From contig MU863918.1 in the NCBI GenBank assembly GCA_033296885.1, forward strand, positions 186,001-250,000: a DNA stretch of 64,000 bases, in the 5' to 3' direction. The position numbers and the translations under genes were made by a program. Positions 22,068-31,223 of the stretch are shown here, piece after piece. How positions within the stretch are numbered: the first letter of the stretch is position 1; each line of letters starts with the position of its first letter. This stretch comes from Triangularia verruculosa (lineage: Eukaryota > Ascomycota > Sordariomycetes > Sordariales > Podosporaceae). The notes under the pieces are model-generated. The model was not told where the DNA came from, ran no database searches, and worked only from the letters and a program-made list of their open reading frames with translations.

Positions 22068-22526
22068 GGTGGGCTGCTGGTGAGTCGTGGACAGCAGGGC
22101 GAGATGCAGGATCAGAAAGTCGTCGATGCGTCGCGCGGCCGCATGGATTTGGAAATTTATTTATTATAGCGACCTGGACGCGGCAACCAGCTCCAAGCTC
22201 TTCTCCAAATCGGCCCTGGTTGACAGCCTTGTCCACCGTGCGCCACCCACTGTAGCCCACTGTCGTCCGTTGGCTTTGAGCGATGCCCCGCTGTTTCTGC
22301 GGATAACCATTGGGGTGTTCCGATCAGCTCCACCTCCTGGTCATTCTGCATCAAACATTCATCAGCCTTGCGAGCTCACGACCAGACTTCCATCTTGCAC
22401 TTCAATTGCAAACTTCACCTGCGATCTGAGACACCACCACAAACCCCACCATCACAATTGCTAAGTACGCATATGGATACATAGTCTATAGATAACGCCG
22501 CCACCTCGAGTCAACTTCTTCTCAAG
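22068..22526. promoter_or_regulatory. shared divergent promoter of Aquarius and THOC1
   Basis: 459 bp between two divergent start codons, so both promoters must lie here. It contains an AT-rich patch (atttatttattata, about 22154-22167) near the Aquarius side and a C/A-rich stretch before the THOC1 ATG. No specific factor site is asserted. Confidence 0.6.
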
Positions 22527-25092
22527 ATGCCAGCGACAATCATCGACAGCCATGGTATACCGGCTGTCGCCAAAGCTGGTGCCTTCCTCCAACAGCTTTT
22601 AGAACACGCCGAAACCGTCAAGCGAACGTCGTCGATAGAACCCCCTCTTACCGAGTCCCACTTTGACGATCTACGCGGTCGAATGAACAGTGTGTATGAC
22701 GAGGAGCCTGCTACCGACGACTCGAGCGATGCGAAGGCGGCGCGTTTCGCCATCATCGAAACCGCTGTTCGCGATACATTCAAATACTTGGTGGTGAGTT
22801 GCCCAGTTGGATAGCACACTCCATTTCTTGAATAAATCCTAATACCATGCAGTCGAGAGCACCAATTGATTCGCCAGACTTCGTGAAAGTTTGGAACCTT
22901 TTCGATATCCTCTCAATCCTCTCCGACAGCGAGCTATGCGACCCAGCCCTTCTTTTGTGGCTCGTGGAGGAACTACTCGACAGTCAGCCTGTGACTGGTT
23001 GCCGCAAGGTCTTTGACTTTCTTGAATCGCGTCGCGAGAGGATTACGGCCAAGCATTTTAAACAAAAACAGCTCGTTATCCTGCGGACCTGCAATGAGCT
23101 CGTACGGCGCCTGTCCAGGGCTCTGGACCCAGCATTCTCCGGTCGAGTTTTGATCTTTATGTTTCAAAGCTTTCCATTAGGGGACAAAAGTTCGGTTAAC
23201 TTACGGGGAGAGTTCCACACCGAGAATGTCACCACCTTCGACCAGACTCCTGCAAAGGTCGACAATGAAGCGGATAAAATGGATGTGGACACCGATATTG
23301 GTACACCAAGTGATGCATCTAGGCGGGGCAGATCTAATGGTGCCGATACGAAAAAGAAAGCTCTGGATCCGGATACTCTGTATCCGATCTTCTGGGCGTT
23401 GCAGGAGAGCTTTAACCAGCCAAGGCTTCTTTTCGAACCCAGCCATTTTGCGTCGTTTAAATCCGGGCTTGAGGCGACTATGGCGACTTTCCTGAACATC
23501 AAACTCGAACAACCACCACGCGTCAAGGAGAGGCCAGACAGGCCAGTCGATGAGCCCAAGCACGCTTCTAAGCGAAAGCGAGAAGAGAGCGATGGCACTC
23601 TTTCTAGTGGTTTCAACCCCAAATATCTTACCAGCCGGGATCTATTCAAGCTTGAAATCAGTGATCTGACTTTCCGGCGGAACATCTTGATCCAAGCACT
23701 CATAACCATGGAGTTCCTGCTTGCTCTCTCACCGAAAGCAAAGGAGAAGCTTGCTACGGTGAAGTTGCCAAATAAATCTGTCACTTACTCAGAGAAAACA
23801 TTGAGCGAGGAGGAGATCAAGTGGGTTGTGGAGACGAAGGAGTCCATCAAGTCATACCTCAAACTTGGCCCAGAAGGGCCACATTTTTGTCGACTTGTAG
23901 AAACGGTCCTCTCCCGAGACAAAAATTGGGTCCGATGGAAAGTCGAGAACTGTCCTCCAATCGAGCTGCCGCAACTTTCACCAGAGACATTTGTCGCAGC
24001 TAGGACAACGGTGGGTAAACTCGCGACTACCAAGCGACTACGGTCCACGCCCATGGGCTCGCTCAACCTCGACTTCCTGGACGACGATGCCGAAGAAAGG
24101 GCGTTGGAGAAGCTGAAGGACCGCAATCGCTTCAAAGTTCCTAGCCTCGAGAGCTATAAACGAGCGATAGCCGATGACGACTTCGAGATTGAAATGCCGA
24201 CAAACAATGAGACGAAAGCAGCGGCTATCGAAGGCAAGGCTAGCAAGACTTGGAGGGCGCTGAGAATGGCAAGCAAGAGCAAACTGGCTCTCTTTGACAA
24301 GATTGAAGATGATGACAAAATTGATGTCATTTTTGAAGAGATACCTGCTGAGAAGGACGAAGAGGACCAAGAGACCTCAAATGGAGAGACCATCTTTCCC
24401 GAGGATCGGAGGCCACTGGTCATCGTTGACGCCGGTAAATTTACCGCAACTGGTGTAGGGCTTGCAAAGCAACTCTATGCACACCATCCGAAAACCTTTA
24501 CAAAAGTGGCGGTTCATGTGACGCGCAAACCAGCCGAGGGCGAAGTAAACGGCAAGGACTTTCACTTTGTTGACACCCAGGCCTTCAACATGATGCGGGA
24601 TGGAGACCAGTTCCTCGAGTTCAGCGAGGAAGGTGACGATATTCACGGCACCAGCAGGAGGGCTGTAGATGCCATTGTTGACAATGACAGGGTTGCCGTG
24701 ATGGAGATGACGTTTGAGGTAAGCTACAAGGCTGTTGTGAATCGTGGATCGGAGGGCATACTAACCAGCCATTTCAGGCCGCGCAGCAAGTCAAAGACAA
24801 CGGCTATGATGCCAGATTCATCTTCATCCAGCCTCCTGCTTCGAATGTGCTGGAGGGCCAGCTCAAGGAGAGTGGTCTCTCGGAGGAACAAGTACAGCAA
24901 GCAATCAAGTCGGCGTCAGAGGCGGCGGAACACGCCAAGTCATCCTCGGACTTTTATGAAGCAGTGGTTGATGCAGAGTATCAAGCTCTTGAGGTGGCCA
25001 TTTTTGTATCGGAAGTTGGGGGCGAAGCTAATGGGAAGAAGGGAGATGATGATGAGGATGTGGCCATGGATGATGCGGCGCCTCCCTCATGA
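22527..25092 (+). CDS. THO complex subunit 1 (Hpr1/THOC1) with C-terminal guanylate-kinase-like domain
   Basis: Exons 22527-22793, 22853-24718 and 24778-25092 encode 815 residues. The introns are typical and phase 0. Residues 1 to about 595 are THOC1-like: FSGRVLIFMFQSFPLGDKS and NLRGEFHTENVTTF match the family's central signature, and KTWRALRMASKSKLALFDKI is its C-terminal end. From about residue 606 the same exon continues into a guanylate-kinase-like fold: RPLVIV, then HVTRKPAEGEVNGKDFHFV, FLEF, HGTSRRAVDAI, AAQQVKDNGYDARFIFIQPP and a lid-like helix pair. The last intron lies inside this domain. The P-loop is replaced by DAGKFTATGVG, and the lid arginines are absent, so kinase activity is not expected. 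Family role of THO: transcription elongation coupled to mRNA export, in the nucleus. The acidic, Lys-bearing tail ends DVAMDDAAPPS. Confidence 0.9.
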
Positions 25093-25877
25093 TCATAAAT
25101 GCATTGCTTCCAGCCGGTGCGGCTGTCTTGTCTTGTTAGCGTTTCATTGATACCCCATAGCGACTATGTACATGAATTTTTCGATTCCCGGGTACCGTTG
25201 CCGTGGGCTCGATCTGTTGCTTAAATAGCCGACACATGACACAGTCAAGGATAGCCCATCGAAACCATTATCATTAAGCCAGGGGAAGACAACTACCGCG
25301 GCGCGTCGGTGAGCTGCAGCGAGATGGGCAACCGGCCCTTCAAGCTATGAGTATTGTTTAGGTTACGAGCTTGGCCAGTTGTACCTTATTCACAGTCTCA
25401 ATAGAATTGTGCATCTGCCCATGGCTGTGATGTTGATGCCAGTTGCAGATCGAGATGGAAGATCCTGATGATGGAAGGCCCCACCATCGCTGAGCATCGC
25501 GCCTTCGTCCTTCCCGCGATAACCCCACCCCCTTTGTATGTATGTACCTTGACAGTCATCATTTACTCAGCAATCTACTTTGACCACCACCAGTTCTCTC
25601 TGATACCTCTCATTTTCGGCTCTCTAATCAAGAAAACAGCTTGTTGAAAGGAAATTCATATGATATACTGGTCTTTTCTCACTGCCCTCAGTCAGCCCAC
25701 CCAGACACATCAGGGTCGTCGCTGTAAGTCGCCCAGGGATATCCTCTGTACATTTTACGTCTGGTTTGATACTTCACTTGCTGCCAATGCTAATGATCCC
25801 AGCTGCGCTATATCGCCTGGCCTTTCCCGTCTTACTAGCGCTTGCTCGCCATACAGTACCTTCAATTGAGTCTCGAT
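25093..25877. other. intergenic with probable 5' UTR intron of the RING-LON gene
   Basis: 785 bp between two plus-strand genes. A GTAAGT donor at 25724 and a cttactag acceptor ending at 25838 could form a 115 bp leader intron, just before the ATG at 25878. No other gene is seen. Confidence 0.45.
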
Positions 25878-27224
25878 ATGGCTGATACTGCTTCCTTCTT
25901 GGGAACAAAGGAGCTTGTATGTCCCACATGTGAACAGCTCCTGCGTGAGCCCAGGATCTTTCCTTGCGGAGCATCATTCTGCAAGACTTGCCTGCCGGAG
26001 CCCCATGAACGGTCAGAAGACATTACCTACCCGGCACTAGAAAAACGACGAAAGGCTCATCACTGCCGAGTGTGCTGCAAGGACCATGCTGTCACAGATT
26101 GCGGTACGGATGTCGTTTCCTCGAGCGTCATGAAGGTAATCAATGATGAGATTCAACAATCCACTTTGATCAACAACAATGACACCGTTCTGGACCGATT
26201 AAGCAAGATCCTAAGACCCGAGTTCAACTGTCCAATATGTTTCGAACTCTTTGAAGAACCAGTAACAACGCCCTGTGGCCATACCTACTGCCAGCCATGT
26301 CTGCAAACGATAACCGGCCTCTGCGAGGACTTCTCCTGCCCTGTCTGCCGCCAATCTCTAACTCTCCATGGCAAACCATTTCTCTCGCCCTACCCAGAGA
26401 ACCGCGTGCTCGCAAAACTGATATCCCTCCTTTGCCCGGACGAGCTCGAAGCCCGCAAAGAAACTAAGCCAGAACCAACCCAAGAAGAGATCCCGGTTTT
26501 CGTCTGCGCTACAGCCGTACCGTCAATGATGATGCAGCTGCACGTGTTCGAACCCCGATACCGCCTCATGATGCAGCGCGCTCTGGACGGGAACCGGGAG
26601 TTCGGCATGACGATGTATGACCCCCGAACCCAACAGGCCAGGTCAACAGGAACCATCCTCCGAATAGTGCACCACGTGATCCTCCCCAACGGAAACTACG
26701 TCATTGCCGCCGATGGGACAAGGCGGTTCAAGATCTTGGAGAGGCGAGTGGTGGATGATTATCTCGTGGCGAAGATCAAGCCGTTTGGGGATATCAGCAT
26801 TGCTGAGGAGGAAGCCCTTGAGGCGAGGGAGACTGCTGGCGACAGCGGCAGCAACAACAACAACAACTCTGCGGCAGAGGCCACCACTGTCACCGGAGGG
26901 GATACTGCTCCTGTCCCTACGCCCACGACTACCACGCCCTCGCGGCTGACGAATACAACCCCTGAAAACATCAGGGAGGTACTCGATAGTACCTCTACGA
27001 GAGACCTCATGACCTTTGCGTTTGGGAGTGCCATCGTTCAGAATATCAACGACAGCAGCATGCCGAACCCGGATGACCCGTCAAAGTTTACGTGGTGGTT
27101 TGCGAACAAGCTACGGGATTCGGCCAGGTACAAATTCCTGGCTGAGAAGAGCGTGAGGGGCCGGTTGAAGAGGTGTTGTGAGCGGATCATGGAGATTGAG
27201 AGGTCCGGGACGAGTCTTTGGTGA
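25878..27224 (+). CDS. RING-finger / LON substrate-binding domain protein (LONRF-like E3 ligase)
   Basis: Single exon, 448 residues. The ATG at 25878 is the first in the frame; sequence upstream in frame has only non-ATG codons. Two zinc-finger modules are visible. Residues about 14-65 carry CPTC, PCGASFCKTC and HCRVC, a RING in which the usual His is Ala. Residues about 118-162 carry a canonical C3HC4 RING (CPICFELF, PCGHTYCQPC, CPVC). Residues about 208-440 are an ATP-independent LON substrate-binding domain (MQLHVFEPRYRLMMQRAL, GTRRFKIL), interrupted by a low-complexity Asn/Thr insert near 325-355. Family knowledge: LONRF proteins are ubiquitin ligases of the cytosol and nucleus. The gene ends in SLW-TGA. 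The overlapping gtgagt at the stop could be a donor for an alternative tail, but I see no good continuation. Confidence 0.9.
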   Translation: MADTASFLGTKELVCPTCEQLLREPRIFPCGASFCKTCLPEPHERSEDITYPALEKRRKAHHCRVCCKDHAVTDCGTDVVSSSVMKVINDEIQQSTLINNNDTVLDRLSKILRPEFNCPICFELFEEPVTTPCGHTYCQPCLQTITGLCEDFSCPVCRQSLTLHGKPFLSPYPENRVLAKLISLLCPDELEARKETKPEPTQEEIPVFVCATAVPSMMMQLHVFEPRYRLMMQRALDGNREFGMTMYDPRTQQARSTGTILRIVHHVILPNGNYVIAADGTRRFKILERRVVDDYLVAKIKPFGDISIAEEEALEARETAGDSGSNNNNNSAAEATTVTGGDTAPVPTPTTTTPSRLTNTTPENIREVLDSTSTRDLMTFAFGSAIVQNINDSSMPNPDDPSKFTWWFANKLRDSARYKFLAEKSVRGRLKRCCERIMEIERSGTSLW

Positions 27225-28227
27225 GTTACTTTTTCTTGTTTTTGTCAATTTTTATTACTGAAGGCAGGTTGTGTTGTTTGCTGTGTTGAAGAGACATGTG
27301 AGGGTTCTATGGGAGACATCGAAAGATACCCTGATGGGCCCTAACCAGAATGCAGATACACACATAACATGAATGACATACATACCTTTTAGTCCATTGG
27401 CAGAATCACGGCGTTGGGGCTTGGGGTTTACAAACACAAGGCAGGGGCATATATCACTGGATAGGTTTCTCTAGTCAGGAATCAATTGCACATATATCTT
27501 GAAGCTTGGCGGCGAGGGCTGTTGTGTATGTATGTGTGTATCGGTATTTTGGTTTGGACCCATCGCGGGGAATCACAATGATTAGAAAATTCAACGCTAG
27601 AAGGGGATGTGAATGAAACGACTGGCTAACGACTTCTCGTATAGGGTGTATCGACTACATTCGGCTCTGAGGGGGTTTCCTCTTCCGATTTCAACCGCGG
27701 TCTTGATACTATTCTTGTGTCTGTATGTAACCATCGCCCGCCCCTCTTTCGCTCCATCCGAACCTCGTTGGTACTTCTTTCTGATGAGAACTTGCTGCTG
27801 ACTAGAAGCTTGCTTTGTAGTTGGATGTCATAGATTGGAGAGGATGTATTATGAAGAGCAAAGAAGGAGCGTACATACCTAAGTTAGATGGCTACATACC
27901 ATCGGTAATTTCTTATATGCATTTCGGTTGTTACACTACAACCGGCTAGTTCCCAATTTCAACATTCGCAGCGTAATGATAATGTTTCTTGTGTCTTGGC
28001 CTGTTTTGTTGCCCCTTTTACCAACGAGTAGCCATGCCTGGATGATGATGTATCCCAGACCCATGCTGTCCAGGAACCCATTGCCTAACCTCACATTTCA
28101 GCAGACGTGGAAGAGATAGTTCATGAATAGAAAGGAGATTAAAATATTGTTAGATATCGCTCCAAAAGTTTCCTACATATCATGTCTCCAGTAGACCTTC
28201 TCCACGTATTAACCACCATCTACCCCA
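27225..28227. other. convergent 3' flanks of RING-LON and INSIG genes
   Basis: 1.0 kb of 3' UTR-like, T/A-rich DNA between converging genes. No further gene, tRNA or repeat is recognised. Confidence 0.5.
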
Positions 28228-29580
28228 TCACCTAACACCGCCCCATCTCCCCCTCGTCGCTCCCTCACCACTAAGCGCCAACCGTCTCCCAATATTCCCA
28301 AAGCAAACACAGCTGCAAAACAGCACACTCAACATCCACACCCCCGTCTCAATCACCTCCCTCTCTCCCCCCAACTTAACCGTCCCCATCCCAGTCACAT
28401 ATCCAGCACTAGCACTCCCATTCTGCCCCGACCTCCCCGACCCCCCCAAAACACCACCACCACCACCAGCATGATGATAAAAACTCGGCGCAGGCATCAG
28501 CCCCGGGAACACCTCCTGCAATCCCAATCCAATCATCCCCACCGTGCCCATCAACCCCACAAACGCAGACAACAAAAACCCGGGCTTCGACCGGTCGATA
28601 AGATACCAGATAAACGGATTGATCAACGCCAGCGTCAGCGACACTTGCATCGTCGACGTCCACGACAGCTTCCTGATCGCAAACACAATCCCGACAAACA
28701 CGCCAATCGACCTTATCACAAGCACGTAATCCGCCTCCTGCTGCCTTTCCTCCCGTTCCTTCTCCCGTTGCTGCTGCGGGGACGTCGGCAGCGGTTTTGG
28801 CGACAGCTTCCCGTTTTTGTTCGTCGGGATGAAGAACTGGTCGAACCAGGGGAGGAGACAGCCCAACAAAACGCCGGACGCGCCCCAGAAGATGAGATAT
28901 CGCCAGTCGAGGGGTTCGTCGGGTGGTGGGGTTGAGGAAGGGTCGTTGCTGTTCTGCTGTGCTCGGGGGAGGCGGGTGACGAGGATGCCGTAGCCTAGGC
29001 CGAGGGCGAAGAGGAGGGTGCCTCTGAGGACGGTCGAGATGATGATCTGGGTTTGGGAGGGGGGTTCAGGGGCTTTTAGCGAGTCGGCGGTTGGTGTCAA
29101 GGACGGGAAATATGAGGTTCGAATCGAGGTTCGGATGTGGCTGTTGTTGATGCGGCTGCTGCTGTCTCGCCTTTTCTTGATCAGTTTCAGGGTTTGTTCG
29201 TCGATGTCCCCTGGGTCGGGAGACTGTGGGATACCGGGGGTTTGGTTGTCATTGTTGTTGTCCCAGGAGGGGGTGTCGGCTGTGTCTGGTTTTATGCCTG
29301 GGGTTAGGGAGGGGGAGTAGATCCCCAAGAGGGTCGAGCCGGTGAGGTTGAGGAGGGAGGTGGCGCGGCTGATGCTGCTGGTGGTTTTGGTAGGCTGACT
29401 GGGGTTGTTATGGATGTTGAGAAAGGCGAGGTCGGAGGCCGTGATGCCCGGGGTTTGGGTTGCACTTGGGGGTGCTGAGTCTTCTTCGGGAGGTGTGGGA
29501 GACGTGAAGGCGAGCCGGAAAGGTCTCCGGGGGATTGGACGCAGGATCTCCGGGCTCTGACGTTCAGGTGATTCTTCCAT
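28228..29580 (-). CDS. INSIG-domain membrane protein (sterol regulation)
   Basis: Single exon, 450 residues. The first 170 residues are Ser/Pro/Thr-rich and cytosolic in character. The remainder is an INSIG-type membrane domain. It has hydrophobic segments near residues 183-205 (LRGTLLFALGLGYGILV), 228-250, 287-308, 315-333, 338-356 and 405-427, and the family motif INPFIWYLIDRSKPGF, equivalent to the INSIG 'W..LDRSrsG' segment. A His/Gly-rich loop lies before the last segment. Family role: ER proteins that bind SCAP or HMG-CoA reductase and tune sterol synthesis. In fungi INSIG can control HMG-CoA reductase phosphorylation or degradation; which applies here cannot be told. The start is the only ATG near the beginning of the frame. 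The gene is divergent from Mak11, 1.6 kb away. Confidence 0.88.
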   Translation of the reverse strand: MEESPERQSPEILRPIPRRPFRLAFTSPTPPEEDSAPPSATQTPGITASDLAFLNIHNNPSQPTKTTSSISRATSLLNLTGSTLLGIYSPSLTPGIKPDTADTPSWDNNNDNQTPGIPQSPDPGDIDEQTLKLIKKRRDSSSRINNSHIRTSIRTSYFPSLTPTADSLKAPEPPSQTQIIISTVLRGTLLFALGLGYGILVTRLPRAQQNSNDPSSTPPPDEPLDWRYLIFWGASGVLLGCLLPWFDQFFIPTNKNGKLSPKPLPTSPQQQREKEREERQQEADYVLVIRSIGVFVGIVFAIRKLSWTSTMQVSLTLALINPFIWYLIDRSKPGFLLSAFVGLMGTVGMIGLGLQEVFPGLMPAPSFYHHAGGGGGVLGGSGRSGQNGSASAGYVTGMGTVKLGGEREVIETGVWMLSVLFCSCVCFGNIGRRLALSGEGATRGRWGGVR

Positions 29581-30896
29581 CGTGTTTGATGCGTCTTTTC
29601 CTCTGGAAGATTTCTAGAAGAGGTTCTGTTGTAGTTGCAAGTTTGTCCTGATCCAATTGGTTGAGGTTCGCGTTCAGCTCGTGTTACCACAACCCAATTG
29701 CCCAAGATCCTTCTTCAGAGATGGTGCTGCCCAACACACAGAAAGACAGGATGGGATGATAAAAGCGTCCAGGCTTATTTGTCGGCGTTTGGATGACCCG
29801 TGCTCGCCAAAATTAGGAGCTTCGACAAAGCAAGGGAGGAATGAATAGTCGTCAATAAATAGGCGAGATGTTCCAGGTCAAGCGGTCCTGGCAACGTTGC
29901 AGCAAGCACCAAGACACAGTAACAAATGATTATGCGCCAATGGGCAAAAGTAACAACAGCAACATCTGTGGTCTCTAGTTTGACAAAAAGATGGGACGAT
30001 ATATCAAGCGTCCGTAGATGTGGGAAAGATGGGAGGAAGCCAGATCTGGTCAGGTCAGAGAGGCGCCAGATCAGGCAAGTTTAAGGGCAGATCAAGAGGT
30101 GGGACGCGCGCGGAAACGCCAAACCGGAGTGAGTGCAGGGATTTCCATTCCAAGCCCGCCTGCATGCATTCCTCCACAAAGTGACCAGGGGGGCAGACGG
30201 CACTGGGTCTCTTGACTCTCGTCGCCGATGCAACAGCAGAATTAGTATGGCCTTTGCATCCGTGGTCCGTTGCACGGCTGTGGTCTCATATAAATCAATA
30301 TCATATATGAAATATCAGAGCCTGAACACCCTCTTCTTCTTCTGCTAAGTGACGATCCCTCAACCTAGAAGGGTCCATCAGCTCCGGGAAGCGACATGGA
30401 GAATTGATTGAAAAGCGGGGTGCCCTGGTCCCTGTTTTAGTGGACAGCATGTGATCAACCACCAAACTCGTCCAGCGTCAGGGTTGGTCTCCTGACTCTG
30501 TTCCCAGGGTTCAACGGCGTCAACCCCTCTCTTGACGTCGTCCAAGGAGCTATTCCAGGAAGCTGTATCGCTGCCCACCTTCAGTTGGTTCTTGTCTGCA
30601 AGATGTCGATCTAAGAAGTTTGTTGCTGCAACGCTGCACTGACAGCATCAGGCGACCAAGCTGAGCAATGTGGTTCTGATCATTGGATGGCCTGCATTCT
30701 GCCGACATGCATTAGACTGAAGTGACTGGCGAGGCTCTTTGATCTTGTCTTCTCGAGGTTGTACTGATACAATACCCCTCTCACCATCTGCTGGACACGT
30801 TGTCGAGCCATGGCTTTCCTATTATGAAACGATTATTCAGTGCCCAATCCACATCTTCTGTGTCCACGAACCTTGACGGCCTCAGCGCCCCTCCAT

Positions 30897-30904
30897 TATA
30901 AAAG
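30897..30904 (+). promoter_or_regulatory. TATA-like box
   Basis: tataaaag is a strong match to the eukaryotic TATA consensus and is rare in this window. It lies 80 bp upstream of a 34-codon ORF and 320 bp upstream of the Mak11 ATG. It may serve either or neither. Confidence 0.35.
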
Positions 30905-30976
30905 AGCCCTGGTTGATAGGCTGAGCGAGGGCCAATTCAATATTCAGGTGAACTTAGCGAGCATACCTCTCATACC

Positions 30977-31081
30977 ATGATGGTGCCCCTACCCAGCCTC
31001 TTCACTGCTGTCAAACCTGACTTCGGTGGTTTCCCAAAGTGTCGTTCACAAACTCAGGAAGCCAAGAGATGTGCGATGTAA
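30977..31081 (+). CDS. possible 34-residue small ORF downstream of a TATA box
   Basis: Begins ATGATG and ends TAA. The residues start MMVPLPSLFTAVKPDF, and the rest contains two Cys. It could be an upstream ORF of Mak11 or chance. The only support is its position behind the TATA-like element at 30897, so confidence is low. Confidence 0.12.
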   Translation: MMVPLPSLFTAVKPDFGGFPKCRSQTQEAKRCAM

Positions 31082-31223
31082 GCGATAAGATAAGAAAACG
31101 GCTCCACTAAAAAAAGTTCGAGCAACGTCCGTCCAATGCGACAACAAATCCATGTAGAAAAAAAGAATTGGAGAGGCAACCGCCAAAGCAACACCATCTC
31201 ACACATAATCACCCACAGCAACA

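Larger units (their letters stand above)
29581..31223. other. intergenic between INSIG and Mak11 (divergent)
   Basis: 1.64 kb. It contains a TATA-like tataaaag at 30897-30904 and a 34-codon open frame beginning with two ATGs at 30977. A double GATA motif (cgataagataag, 31083-31094) lies 130 bp before the Mak11 ATG. No convincing protein-coding gene is present. Confidence 0.45.

Noticed and set aside
25842..25877. upstream extension of the RING-LON protein
   Set aside because: The frame opens with TTG rather than ATG and follows a likely leader-intron acceptor, so ATG 25878 is preferred.
27225..27260. extra 3' exon of the RING-LON gene using gtgagt at the stop
   Set aside because: Splicing to the gcag at about 27267 adds only a few Cys/Leu residues before a stop; not convincing.
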